Assembly: GCA_943370175.1 (NCBI GenBank)
Contig: CALRPU020000007.1
Location: 1 to 64,000, forward strand
DNA: 64,000 bases
Origin: Ideonella_A intermedia_A
GTDB lineage: Bacteria > Pseudomonadota > Gammaproteobacteria > Burkholderiales > Burkholderiaceae_C
Reading direction: 5' to 3'
The notes beneath the pieces are model-generated. The model saw nothing but the letters and a program-made list of their open reading frames with translations. It searched no databases and had not been told where the DNA came from. Positions 49,453-57,685 of the stretch are shown in pieces. How positions within the stretch are numbered: the first letter of the stretch is position 1; every line of letters begins with the position of its first letter. A program made the position numbers and the translations under genes.

Positions 49453-50538
49453 TCAGAAGAAGGTGGTTTCTTGGCTGGCTTGGGGCGACGCCGCGGCGGC
49501 CGGTGCACCGCGGATCACCGCCCGTTGTTCGTCGGTGGTGTAGCCCGCGCTGAGCAGGGCGTCCCACTCCGCAGCGCTGGGCAGCTGGCCCTGCGCGAGG
49601 GCCTGCTGCATGCGGCCCATGGCGCTGAGGATCGACTGGTTGACCTGGTCGATGATCTGCTGCACCCGGTCCTGAAACTGGAAGGCCACCATCAACTGCT
49701 CGACCTGGGCTTTCACCGCCTCGCCGCGCGCGCTGAGTTCGGCGGCGCGTTCGTTGAGCTGCGAGACGGTCGTGTCCACCTGCTGAACCACCGCGTTGAC
49801 CGTGTGTTCGCTGTCGTGGATGGCCTCGGTGTCGCGGGCGGTGCTGTCGGCGGCCTTCTGCAGCGCCGACTTCATGCGGTCGGCGAAGCCGTCGACCTGC
49901 TCGCCGATGCGCCGGCCGGTGTCGCCCGACTCCGCCGACAGGCGGCGCACCTCGGCGGCCACCACCGCAAAGCCGCGGCCGCTCGGGCCGGCCCGCGCCG
50001 CCTCGATGGCGGCGTTGATCGACAGCAGGTTGGTCTGGCGGGCGAGCTTGGCCACGTCCTCCGCCATGTCGCGCAGGCTGTTCGACGCGTCGCTCAGCGA
50101 TCGCACCGAGCCCAGCACCTCGTCACGCGATCGAACGAACCCCTGGAAGCGGTCGAGCAGGCCCCGCAGCTGGGCCTCGCTTTGCGCCAGCAGCGCCGCC
50201 CGCTGGTCAAGCGCGGCGTGGCTGAGCACCGGTTGGCCCTGGCCACGGCCCGGGTCGACGATGGCGTCCAGCTGGTCGAGGATCTGCACAAAACCTTGCA
50301 GCAATTGGTCGGTGGCGTCGCGCATTTGCGCCTGGGCCGTGCCGAGGTGATGCGTCCAGACCTGCGCGGCCTGGGCCAGGCGGTCGCCCAGCTGACGGTC
50401 ACGCTCGCCGCCGCCCGACGACGCCGACCCACCGCCCCGCAGGCGAGACCACCAGGGCCGGGCCTGGGTCTCGAGCGCGGCGCCGGGGTCGGCGTCGAGG
50501 TGGGACACCGGTGGAAGCAAGGGGCTGAGAGCGGTCAT
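49453..50538 (-). CDS. Soluble methyl-accepting chemotaxis-like protein, first gene of the che operon
   Basis: 361 residues, no membrane helix. A ~110-residue N-terminal region without recognised sensor domain is followed by an MA signalling hairpin with tip 'LARQTNLLSINAAIEAARAG' (about 190-210, one residue unlike the usual LLALNA) and a long C-terminal helical region ending in 'VAFQFQDRVQQIIDQVNQSI'. The C-terminus 'SQETTFF' lacks the NWETF-type tether but ends in a similar acidic-aromatic pattern. ATG 50538 with GAGGTGA five bases upstream is chosen over an in-frame GTG at 50568. Signal unknown. Confidence 0.82.
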   Translation of the reverse strand: MTALSPLLPPVSHLDADPGAALETQARPWWSRLRGGGSASSGGGERDRQLGDRLAQAAQVWTHHLGTAQAQMRDATDQLLQGFVQILDQLDAIVDPGRGQGQPVLSHAALDQRAALLAQSEAQLRGLLDRFQGFVRSRDEVLGSVRSLSDASNSLRDMAEDVAKLARQTNLLSINAAIEAARAGPSGRGFAVVAAEVRRLSAESGDTGRRIGEQVDGFADRMKSALQKAADSTARDTEAIHDSEHTVNAVVQQVDTTVSQLNERAAELSARGEAVKAQVEQLMVAFQFQDRVQQIIDQVNQSILSAMGRMQQALAQGQLPSAAEWDALLSAGYTTDEQRAVIRGAPAAAASPQASQETTFF

Positions 50539-50694
50539 TCGGTTCACCTCGGGAGGCCGCATCGACACGGCGGGGCGAGTGGCAGATTCATCGATGCGGG
50601 CCGTTGGTGCTGCGACATGCCGGCATGATTGATCGATTGATTCCCCACCATTCGCGGAAAGTGCGTGGACTTCCAGTCTTATTTGATAGAACTG

Positions 50695-50721
50695 TTATCG
50701 GACGTCGAAATTTGGACTTGA
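50695..50721 (-). promoter_or_regulatory. Sigma-28 (FliA) promoter of the chemotaxis operon
   Basis: On the minus strand TCAAGTCC-N11-TCCGATAA matches the sigma-28 consensus (TAAAGTTT or TCAAG...-N11-GCCGATAA) with 7 of 8 bases in the -10 and exact spacing. It lies about 157 bases before the first che gene. It links the operon to the flagellar cascade. Confidence 0.72.
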
Positions 50722-50807
50722 GGGATTTCTGCGTCCCGGCGGCGCGGGTGTTGATCTGGCTCAAAACCGGCGGGCGCACCGAGCCCATTGCTACACTTTC
50801 GCTGCGC

Positions 50808-51022
50808 TTGAGGTGCTCGCGCCCCGCTCGGGGCGCGGGTTAAACGGGAAGCCGGTGCGTTCGCGGTCGAAAGACCCAGGACCAATCCGGCGCTGCCCCC
50901 GCAACGGTCAGCGAGGAGCTCGCGGCAACGCAGCCACTGGGTCGATGAGGCCTGGGAAGGCGCCGCCGGCTTCCGGCACCCCTTGGGTGCCGGCACTCGC
51001 AAGCCCGGATACCGGCCTCATG
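50808..51022 (+). ncRNA. Cobalamin riboswitch (AdoCbl-type)
   Basis: The core elements of the B12 riboswitch occur in order: GAAGCCGGTGCG at 50849-50860, GCTGCCCCCGCAACGGT at 50892-50908, GCCACTGGG followed by CTGGGAAGG (B12 box) at 50933-50960, and AAGCCCGGATACCGGCC at 51001-51017. It sits 138 bases before cobU and a -10-like TACACT (50792-50797) precedes it. With adenosylcobalamin bound it would shut off the cob operon downstream, by blocking translation or ending transcription. Bases 51023-51159 hold no further gene or clear terminator hairpin. Confidence 0.93.
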
Positions 51023-51159
51023 CGCTTGGCGCTGACCGTGCGGAGGGCTGGTCGGGCGTGCAGGCCCGGCCGTCATGGTCGTCTTGCATGGCTCACCCCT
51101 GCCCCTGCCCGTTTGGCATGGCGAGGCTGAACCGCGCGGGGTGCGCGGTGGGGACGGGC

Positions 51160-51741
51160 ATGACAACACACACGGCGGCAGCGCCAGGTGCACAGCGTGA
51201 GCTGGTGCTGGGCGGCCAGAAAAGCGGCAAGTCCCGCTGGGCAGAGCAACGGGCCGCGGCGTGGCTCCTTCCGCCGGGACGGGCGGCCACGCTGATCGCC
51301 ACGGCACAGGCGCGCGACCCCGACATGGCCGCGCGCATCGCCCGCCATCAACGCGACCGCGCGGCGCGCTGCCCCGGGCTCGTCACCGTGGAGGGCCCCG
51401 AGCCGCTGCACCGGCTGATCGACCGCCTGAGCCGGCCCGAGCACCTGCTGGTCATCGACTGCCTGACGCTGTGGTTGACCCAAGGCTTGATGCCCGCGGA
51501 GGGGCCCGCCTGGGCTTCGCCCGAGGATCAGACCCAGGCCTTGCTGCACAGCGTGGCGCGGGCGCGCGGGCCGCTGGTGATCGTGTCCAACGAGATCGGA
51601 CTGGGCGTGATCCCGATGGGCCGGGAGACGCGGCGCTTCGTCGACGCCCTGGGGCAACTGCACCAGGCATTGGCCCAGGCCTGCGACCGCGTGACGCTGA
51701 TGGTGGCCGGCTGCCCGGTGACCGCCAAGGCGGCCGCGTGA
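51160..51741 (+). CDS. cobU: Adenosylcobinamide kinase/guanylyltransferase CobU (CobP)
   Basis: 193 residues. P-loop 'LVLGGQKSGKSRWAEQ' is the CobU GTP/ATP site (usually GGARSGKS); 'LIATAQARDPDMAARIARH' and 'DCLTLWLTQGL', then 'IVSNEIGLGVIPMG' are the family blocks. It phosphorylates adenosylcobinamide and adds GMP to give AdoCbi-GDP. ATG 51160 with GGTGGGGA upstream; longer readings enter the riboswitch. The reported His that is guanylylated lies in the 'ARHQRDRAARCP' stretch. First gene under riboswitch control. Confidence 0.92.
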   Translation: MTTHTAAAPGAQRELVLGGQKSGKSRWAEQRAAAWLLPPGRAATLIATAQARDPDMAARIARHQRDRAARCPGLVTVEGPEPLHRLIDRLSRPEHLLVIDCLTLWLTQGLMPAEGPAWASPEDQTQALLHSVARARGPLVIVSNEIGLGVIPMGRETRRFVDALGQLHQALAQACDRVTLMVAGCPVTAKAAA

Positions 51742-52958
51742 CACGCGGCCTCCTGGGGCGGGATGTGGGCCTGCTCGGCCCGGTGGTGCACCGCTGGCTC
51801 GCGCTCGGCGCGCTCGGCGCACTTGGTTCATGCGGCGTGGTGCGGGGGGTAGCGCAGAGGGAAGCGCAGTGCGTAGCGCAGGGGGTAGCGCGGAAGGGTG
51901 CGCGAGGGGTGGCGCAGTCGGCGGCGCTGGTCACCGTGATGGCCGTGGCCGTGGCCGTGCCAGCGGCTGGCGCGGCGTCGGTCGGAACGGCGGTGGGCAC
52001 GGCGGTGGGCACGGCGGTGGGAACGTCGGTGGGGGTGGCCGCCTCAGGCCCCGCCGCCCCGCTCGTGACCGACGACCGCGGCCGCCCGGTCCGGCTTGAT
52101 CGGCCGCCGTTGCGCATCGTCACGCTGCTGCCCTCGCTGACCGAGACCGTGTGCGCGCTGGGCGGCTGCGACCAACTGGTGGGCACCGACCGCCATTCCA
52201 ATTGGCCGCCCCGCGTGGTGACCTTGCCGAAGCTGGGCGGCCTCGAGGACGCGTCGCTCGAGGCCGTGGTCGCGCTGAAGCCCGATCTGGTGCTGGCCGG
52301 CACCTCCGCCCGCGTGCTCGACCGCCTGGAGGCCCTGGGCCTGGTGGTGGTGGCGCTGGACACCAAGACCGTGGCCGACGCTCACCGCAGCATGGGCACC
52401 GTTGCCCGCCTGCTCGGGCGGCCCGACGCCGCCGACGCCACCTGGGCCCGCATCGAAGCCCGCATCCGCGCCGCGGCCGCAAGGGTGCCGCCGGCGTGGC
52501 GGGGCGCGCGTGTGTACTTCGAGGTCTCGTCGACGCCGCACGCGGCCGGCGCCGACTCGTTCATCGGCGAGCTGTTGACGATGCTCGGCCTGGGCCAAGC
52601 GGTGCCCGCCGCGCTCGGTCCGTTCCCGGCACTGAACCCCGAGTTCGTCGTGCGGGCCCGGCCCGACCTGATGATGGGCAGCGAACTGGCGGTGCGCAGC
52701 ATGCGCACCCGGCCCGGCTGGGCCACGTTGCCGGCGCTGCAGCGCGGGCACCAGTGTGGCTTCGACGGGCCGCGCTTTGACATGCTGGTGCGTCCCGGGC
52801 CCCGGCTGGCCGACGCCGCCGACCTGGTGGCCCAGTGCCTTGCCGCCTTGCCACCGCGCGGCGATCCCGACATCGCCACGGCCCGACCCCTTCCGACCGG
52901 CGCGGTGCCCGCGACCGGTCGCTCCCCTGCCGCCACCCCCACCACCACCCTGCCATGA
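51738..52958 (+). CDS. btuF: BtuF-like periplasmic cobalamin-binding protein with repeat-expanded N-terminus
   Basis: 406 residues from GTG 51738, whose GTGA overlaps the cobU stop. From about residue 100 the class III binding fold is clear: 'RIVTLLPSLTETVCALGGCDQLVGTDRHSNWP' (shortened), 'LEAVVALKPDLVLAG', 'EVSSTPHAAGADSFIGELL'. It would bind cobalamin or cobinamide for an ABC importer not in this window. The N-terminus is odd: a lipobox-like 'LGSC' (Cys32), then imperfect 12-base repeats, then a second hydrophobic segment and 'VGT(A/S)' repeats. BtuF without BtuCD nearby. Confidence 0.83.
   Translation: MTRGLLGRDVGLLGPVVHRWLALGALGALGSCGVVRGVAQREAQCVAQGVARKGARGVAQSAALVTVMAVAVAVPAAGAASVGTAVGTAVGTAVGTSVGVAASGPAAPLVTDDRGRPVRLDRPPLRIVTLLPSLTETVCALGGCDQLVGTDRHSNWPPRVVTLPKLGGLEDASLEAVVALKPDLVLAGTSARVLDRLEALGLVVVALDTKTVADAHRSMGTVARLLGRPDAADATWARIEARIRAAAARVPPAWRGARVYFEVSSTPHAAGADSFIGELLTMLGLGQAVPAALGPFPALNPEFVVRARPDLMMGSELAVRSMRTRPGWATLPALQRGHQCGFDGPRFDMLVRPGPRLADAADLVAQCLAALPPRGDPDIATARPLPTGAVPATGRSPAATPTTTLP
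51849..51917 (+). repeat. Imperfect GTAGCGCAG repeats in btuF
   Basis: GTAGCGCAG and near copies recur at 51849, 51862 (as AAGCGCAG), 51873, 51885 and 51909, encoding an alternating VAQ/GVAR-rich stretch. All indels stay in frame. Slippage of a ~12-base unit is likely. Confidence 0.6.
51981..52040 (+). repeat. 12-base tandem repeat encoding VGTA in btuF
   Basis: Five consecutive 12-base units (51981, 51993, 52005, 52017, 52029) encode VGTA-VGTA-VGTA-VGTS-VGVA. Units 2 and 3 (GTGGGCACGGCG) are identical. It lies between the second hydrophobic segment and the binding domain, so unit number can vary without harming the fold. Confidence 0.8.
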
Positions 52959-53524
52959 ACATCGAACAACCGCCCACCGAACGCACCACGCCCAAGCCCG
53001 ATGGCGAGCGGCGTGGCTTGTTGATCGTCCACACCGGCGACGGCAAGGGCAAGAGCACCGCGGCCTTCGGCCTGGCGGTGCGCGCCCATGGCCGGGGCAA
53101 GGCCGTCAAGGTGTACCAGTTCATGAAGGTGCCCTCGGCCCGCTTCGGCGAGCACCGCCTGTTCGAGCAGATCGGCCTGCCCATCGAAGGCCTGGGCGAC
53201 GGCTTCAGCTGGAAGAGCCGCGACCTCGAACACTCGGCCGCGCTGGCGCGCGAGGGCTGGGCCCGGGCGAAGGCGGTGATCCTCGCCGGCGACCATTTTT
53301 TGGTCGTGCTCGACGAAATCACCTACCCACTGCGCTACGGCTGGCTGCCGCTGAACGAGGTGCTGGACGTGCTGCGCCAACGGCCCGCCCAGGTTCATGT
53401 GGTGTTGACCGGGCGCGGTGCGCCGCAGGAACTGATTGATGTGGCCGACACGGTGACCGAGATGCGGCTGGTCAAACACCACTTCCGCGCGGGCGTGCCG
53501 GCACAGCGCGGCATCGAAGACTGA
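52955..53524 (+). CDS. cobO: Cob(I)yrinic acid a,c-diamide adenosyltransferase CobO/BtuR
   Basis: 189 residues. After a ~20-residue N-terminal tail comes the P-loop 'VHTGDGKGKSTAAFGLAVRA', diagnostic of CobO/CobA/BtuR. 'VYQFMKVPSARFGE' and 'VLDEITYPLRYGWL' are further family blocks. It transfers adenosyl from ATP to Co(I) corrinoids. ATG 52955 overlaps the btuF stop (ATGA). It serves both de novo and salvage routes. Confidence 0.93.
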   Translation: MNIEQPPTERTTPKPDGERRGLLIVHTGDGKGKSTAAFGLAVRAHGRGKAVKVYQFMKVPSARFGEHRLFEQIGLPIEGLGDGFSWKSRDLEHSAALAREGWARAKAVILAGDHFLVVLDEITYPLRYGWLPLNEVLDVLRQRPAQVHVVLTGRGAPQELIDVADTVTEMRLVKHHFRAGVPAQRGIED

Positions 53525-53550
53525 GCCGGTGTGAACCCGCGCTGCAGCCG

Positions 53551-54636
53551 ATGACTCCGGACTTTGCCGAACTGGGCCCCCGGGCCATGGCGCCCTTGCT
53601 CATGGCGCTGGCTCTGCCGGTGGCCCTCGCCCTGGACCGCCTGCTCGGCGAGCCGCCCACGGCCGTGCACCCGGTGGTCGGCATGGGAACCTTGCTGACG
53701 CAGGGCGCGCGGTGGCTGCCGGCGCGCCCGCCGCGGCGCGCCATGGTTGCCGGCGCGGCCATCTGGTTGGCCGGTGCCGCGCTGGTGGTGGCCTTGGCGA
53801 CGCTGGCGCAAGGGGCGCTGTTGCGGGTGGTCGCCGCGGGCCTCGCCAGCGGGCTCGACAGCGCGCCGTGCGCGCCGTGGCAAGGCCTGGCGGCCGCGGC
53901 GTGGGCCGCGCTCGTCATGGCCATCCTGCTGAAAAGCATGCTGTCGCTGCGCATGCTGATCGACGAAGTGGCGGCCGTGGAGCGGGCGCTCGGGTCGTCG
54001 TTGACGGCCGGCCGCCGGCAGGTGGCCCGGCTGTGCAGCCGCGACACCGCGGCATTGAGCGAGGCGGCCGTGCGAGAGGCCGCCATCGAGTCGCTGGCCG
54101 AGAACCTCAACGACTCCGTTGTCGCGCCGCTGTTCTGGTTTGCCGTGGCTGGCTTGCCCGGCGCGGCGCTGTACCGGTGGGCAAACACCGCGGACGCCGC
54201 TTGGGGTTACCGCTGCGAGCGCTGGGCGTGGGCGGGCCGATTCGCGGCGCGGGCCGACGACGTCCTGTCCTGGCTGCCCGCGCGCTTGAGCGCCTGGTTG
54301 GTGTGGCGGGCCGCCCAGCCTCGCCCACCGTGTGCCTGGGCGGCGCTGGCGGTCGAGGCGCGGCGCACGCCCTCGCCCAACAGCGGCTGGCCGATGGCCG
54401 CGATGGCGCTGCGCCTGGGCGTGCGCCTGAGCAAGCCGGGCGTGTACCTGCTGAACCCATCGGCCAGAACGGCGCAAGCGCACGACGTGGCCACCGCGTT
54501 GGCGATCGCGTCGGCGGCCGCATGGCGAGGCCTGTGGGCGCTCAGTGGCGCCACAGGCGCCATGGCGTGGGCCACGCTTTGGGCCACGTCCTGGGCCGCA
54601 CCTTGGACCGGCCTGTCGCGGTGGCTCACCCCATGA
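53551..54636 (+). CDS. cbiB: Adenosylcobinamide-phosphate synthase CbiB/CobD
   Basis: 361 residues with about five or six membrane helices. 'LDRLLGEPPTAVHPVVGMG' near the N-terminus is the CbiB hallmark; 'REAAIESLAENLNDSVVAPLFWF' and 'NTADAAWGYRCERW', then 'TPSPNSGWPMAAMALRLGV' are the conserved cytoplasmic/periplasmic blocks. It attaches aminopropanol phosphate (from CobC-type decarboxylase) to adenosylcobyric acid. The last ~35 residues form an Ala/Trp/Thr-rich tail of repeated 'AWATLWATSWAA' type. ATG overlaps with the next gene. Confidence 0.92.
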   Translation: MTPDFAELGPRAMAPLLMALALPVALALDRLLGEPPTAVHPVVGMGTLLTQGARWLPARPPRRAMVAGAAIWLAGAALVVALATLAQGALLRVVAAGLASGLDSAPCAPWQGLAAAAWAALVMAILLKSMLSLRMLIDEVAAVERALGSSLTAGRRQVARLCSRDTAALSEAAVREAAIESLAENLNDSVVAPLFWFAVAGLPGAALYRWANTADAAWGYRCERWAWAGRFAARADDVLSWLPARLSAWLVWRAAQPRPPCAWAALAVEARRTPSPNSGWPMAAMALRLGVRLSKPGVYLLNPSARTAQAHDVATALAIASAAAWRGLWALSGATGAMAWATLWATSWAAPWTGLSRWLTP

Positions 54637-55646
54637 GCGCCCAAGCCACGCCGCGGCTGCACGGCGGCCCGGACGCGCAGGGCGCGCTGCCGCATGACTT
54701 TTCCACCACCGCCAATGCGCTGGGCCCGCACCCAGCCACCTTGCAGGCCGTGCGGGACGCCGACCACCAGCGCTACCCCGACCCCCACGCCACCGAGCTG
54801 CGCGCGCGCCTGGCCGCTTGGCACGGCGTGTCGCCGACGCAGGTGCTCCTGGCCGCGAGCGCCAGCGAGTACATCTTTCGCGCGTCGGCCATGGCGGGGC
54901 GCTGCGGTGTGCACCTGCCACGCCACGCCTTCGGCGATTACCGCGCCGCCGCGCAAGCCCACCAGCGCCCGGTGACGGACCGCCTGGAGCAGGCCGATCT
55001 GATCTGGCTGGCCGACCCCAGCAGCCCCCGCGGCGACAGCGCTCCGCCCCCGCCCGCGCTGGCCCACGCGCGCACCTTGCAGGCGCAGCGCGGCGGCCCG
55101 ACGCCGCTGCAGGTGCTGGACCGGGCCTGCGAGCCCTTGCGACTCGACGGCCACAGCGACTGGCAGGCCCAGGACCTCGCCGCGGTGCACCAGCTGTGGT
55201 CGCCGAACAAGGCCTTGGGCCTGACGGGCGTGCGCGGCGCCTACGCGATCGCCCCGCCGGATTGCCCTTGGGCGGCGCGCCTGGCCGACGCCTGCCCCTC
55301 GTGGCCCCTGGGCGCGGCCGGCATGGCCCTGCTGACGTCCTGGTGCGCGCCAGACACGCAGGCCTGGGTGCGGCACAGCCGCACCGTGTTGCGCGGCTGG
55401 AAGCATCGCCAGGTTGACGCCTTGCAGGCCCTGGGCTTCCGTGTTCAGGACAGCGTCACCAACTTCTTCCTGGTCGGTCCGCCCGACCGCCACACCGCCG
55501 CCGCGGTGCACCAGGCCTTGCGCGCCGCCGGTGTGGCCTGGCGGCCCACCGATTCCTTTGGCCTGCCTGGCAGGTGGCGCGTGTCGGTGCAATCGCCCAC
55601 CCACCAACAAGCGATGTGCGAGGCGCTCCATGCCCTGCGCCGCTGA
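54633..55646 (+). CDS. PLP-dependent threonine-phosphate decarboxylase (CobC/CobD type)
   Basis: 337 residues, class I aminotransferase fold. 'LHGGPDAQGALPHDFSTTANALGPHP' begins the family, 'LLAASASEYIF' is the phosphate/PLP region, and 'LWSPNKALGLTGVRGAY' carries the PLP Lys. It makes (R)-1-amino-2-propanol phosphate from threonine phosphate for CbiB, encoded just before it (ATGA overlap). Names conflict between systems (CobD in Salmonella, CobC in Pseudomonas), so no symbol is given. A middle acceptor region (about 125-150) is Pro-rich and shorter than in Salmonella. Confidence 0.87.
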   Translation: MSAQATPRLHGGPDAQGALPHDFSTTANALGPHPATLQAVRDADHQRYPDPHATELRARLAAWHGVSPTQVLLAASASEYIFRASAMAGRCGVHLPRHAFGDYRAAAQAHQRPVTDRLEQADLIWLADPSSPRGDSAPPPPALAHARTLQAQRGGPTPLQVLDRACEPLRLDGHSDWQAQDLAAVHQLWSPNKALGLTGVRGAYAIAPPDCPWAARLADACPSWPLGAAGMALLTSWCAPDTQAWVRHSRTVLRGWKHRQVDALQALGFRVQDSVTNFFLVGPPDRHTAAAVHQALRAAGVAWRPTDSFGLPGRWRVSVQSPTHQQAMCEALHALRR

Positions 55647-55682
55647 ATCCCACCACCGGGCCCACCCCGCCAACGCCGCACC

Positions 55683-56747
55683 ATGAACCTCCCACCCGAC
55701 GCGCCCCACCCGTCCACCGCCCTGCACGCCCAGGTTCGTCACCTGCTGGACCGAAAGACCAAGCCGGTCGGCTCGCTCGGTCGCATCGAGGCGCTGGCCC
55801 TGCAGCTGGCCTGCGTGCTGAACACCGCCCGACCGCGGCTGGAGGCACCGCAGCTCGTGGTGTTCGCCGCCGACCATGGTGTGGCGACGCAGGGGGTGTC
55901 CGCCTACCCGGCCGACGTCACCTGGCAGATGGTCGAGAACTTTCTGGCCGGCGGCGCCGCGGTGGCCGTGCTGGCGCGCCAGCACGGGCTGGCGCTGACC
56001 GTGATGGACTGCGGGGTGCGGCACGACTTCGCACCGCGCCCGGGGCTCGTGGTGGCCAAGTCGGCCCACGGCACGGCGGACCTCAGCACGGGACCCGCCA
56101 TGACCACCGCGCAGGCCCAGCAGGCGCTGGCGTCCGGGGCCGACCTGGTGCGGCGCCTGCCCGGCAACGCGCTGCTGCTGGGCGAGATGGGCATCGGCAA
56201 CACCTCGGCGGCGGCCCTGTTGATGGCGCGGCTGACCGGCGAGCCGATGGCCGCCTGCGTCGGCCGCGGCACCGGGCTGGACGACGCGGGCCTGGCGCAC
56301 AAACTGGCCGTGCTGCACCGTGCCCTGGCCGCCAACGCCGGGGCGCACGCGCCCATGGACGCGTTGGCAGCGCTGGGCGGCTTCGAGATCGCCACCATGG
56401 TCGGCGCGGTGCTGGAGGCCCACCGCAGCGGGCGGGTGGTGGTGGTCGACGGCTTCATCACCACCGCGGCCGTGGCCGTGGCGGCCGCTCTCGCGCCAGC
56501 GTCGCTGCAGTGTTGCGTGTTCGCGCATTGCTCGGCGGAATCCGGCCACGCCCGCTGGCTGCGCCACTTGGGGGTGCGCGCGCTGCTGGACCTCGACCTG
56601 CGGCTCGGCGAGGGATCGGGCGCGGCCTTGGCCTGGCCGCTGCTCACCTCGGCCTGCCGGCTGTTGTGCGAGATGGCCAGCTTCGACAGCGCCGGGGTCA
56701 GCGACCGCGACGCGACGGCGCCCGAGCGGGGGGCCTCGACCCGATGA
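55683..56747 (+). CDS. cobT: Nicotinate-nucleotide:dimethylbenzimidazole phosphoribosyltransferase CobT
   Basis: 354 residues. 'LLDRKTKPVGSLGRIEALALQL' is the CobT start, 'VVFAADHGVATQGVSAYP' and 'LGEMGIGNTSAAALL' are substrate-binding blocks, and 'LRLGEGSGAALAWPLL' carries the catalytic Glu. It activates the lower ligand base as alpha-ribazole phosphate. ATG 55683 lies 36 bases after the decarboxylase gene; stop overlaps cobS (ATGA). Confidence 0.94.
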   Translation: MNLPPDAPHPSTALHAQVRHLLDRKTKPVGSLGRIEALALQLACVLNTARPRLEAPQLVVFAADHGVATQGVSAYPADVTWQMVENFLAGGAAVAVLARQHGLALTVMDCGVRHDFAPRPGLVVAKSAHGTADLSTGPAMTTAQAQQALASGADLVRRLPGNALLLGEMGIGNTSAAALLMARLTGEPMAACVGRGTGLDDAGLAHKLAVLHRALAANAGAHAPMDALAALGGFEIATMVGAVLEAHRSGRVVVVDGFITTAAVAVAAALAPASLQCCVFAHCSAESGHARWLRHLGVRALLDLDLRLGEGSGAALAWPLLTSACRLLCEMASFDSAGVSDRDATAPERGASTR

Positions 56748-57685
56748 CCACCGACCCGCGCCCGCCCTGCCCCGCGCCCGCGTCCTCCGCGCCGCTGACG
56801 CCGCCCGAGGCCGCCACCACGGCATGGCCCTCGGCCGTGTCGCGGGCCTGCCAGCCACTGACGCGGCAGGTGCAACTGGTCCTGGTGGCCCTGCAGTTCC
56901 TCACCCGGGTGCCCGTGCCCGCCCGGGCCACCCGGGGCTTCACGGCGGACTGGCTGAACCACTGCGTGGCGCACTTTCCGCTGGTCGGTGCCTGCGTGGG
57001 CGCGGCATCGGCGGGGGTGATGTGGTCGTCGCTGTGGCTGTGGTCGCCTGCCGTTGCGGCCACCTTGGCCGTGGCCTTCACGGTGTGGCTGACCGGCGCC
57101 TTCCATGAAGACGGGTTGGCGGACACCGCCGACGCCTTGGGCGGCGCCGTCGACCGCGCGCAGGCCCTCGCCATCATGAAGGACTCGCGCATCGGCACGT
57201 ATGGCGCCACGGCGCTGGTGCTGTCACTGGGCGGGCGCATCGCGCTGGTGACGCAACTGGCCACGGCGAGCGCCACCGCAGCCGCGCTGGCGTTGACCCT
57301 GTCTCACGCGCTCGGGCGCAGTGCCGCCGTTGTGGTGATGGCCAGCTTGCCCTACGGCGGTGACCCGGCGCACGCCAAAGCCAAGCCCCTGGCGCTGGCG
57401 GTGCCGTGGGAGGCGCGCTTCGGCGCGGCGGTGTGGACCGGCCTGCTGCTGGTATCGTGTGCCGCCGCGGCCCAGTGGGCGCCCCTCGCGGCCACGTGGC
57501 CCACGCCGCCCGGCCGCCTTGGCGTGGGGCTGGCGGCTGCGACGTGCGCCATGGTCGCGGTGGCACTGGTCATGCGCCGCTGGCTGAGGCGTCGCCTGGG
57601 CGGCTACACCGGGGACGGCCTGGGCGCGACCGAGCAAACCTGCGAGCTGGCCGTGCTGCTGGCCTTGGCCGCGGTCTGGACATGA
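56744..57685 (+). CDS. cobS: Cobalamin-5'-phosphate synthase CobS
   Basis: 313 residues with about six membrane helices. 'ALQFLTRVPVP', 'GAFHEDGLADTADALGG' (Mg2+-binding D/E residues) and 'MKDSRIGTYGATALV' identify CobS. It joins AdoCbi-GDP and alpha-ribazole phosphate at the inner membrane. The N-terminal ~45 residues before the core are Pro/Ala-rich and longer than usual. Coupled to cobT and to the phosphatase gene by ATGA overlaps. Confidence 0.93.
   Translation: MTTDPRPPCPAPASSAPLTPPEAATTAWPSAVSRACQPLTRQVQLVLVALQFLTRVPVPARATRGFTADWLNHCVAHFPLVGACVGAASAGVMWSSLWLWSPAVAATLAVAFTVWLTGAFHEDGLADTADALGGAVDRAQALAIMKDSRIGTYGATALVLSLGGRIALVTQLATASATAAALALTLSHALGRSAAVVVMASLPYGGDPAHAKAKPLALAVPWEARFGAAVWTGLLLVSCAAAAQWAPLAATWPTPPGRLGVGLAAATCAMVAVALVMRRWLRRRLGGYTGDGLGATEQTCELAVLLALAAVWT

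Noticed and set aside
51849..52040. Possible CRISPR-like short repeats
   Set aside because: Units are 9-12 bases, contiguous and in frame within btuF, without unique spacers.
54207..56858. Minus-strand open frame of 883 codons across the cob genes
   Set aside because: Shadow of cbiB, the decarboxylase and cobT, which have complete motifs and overlapped starts and stops.
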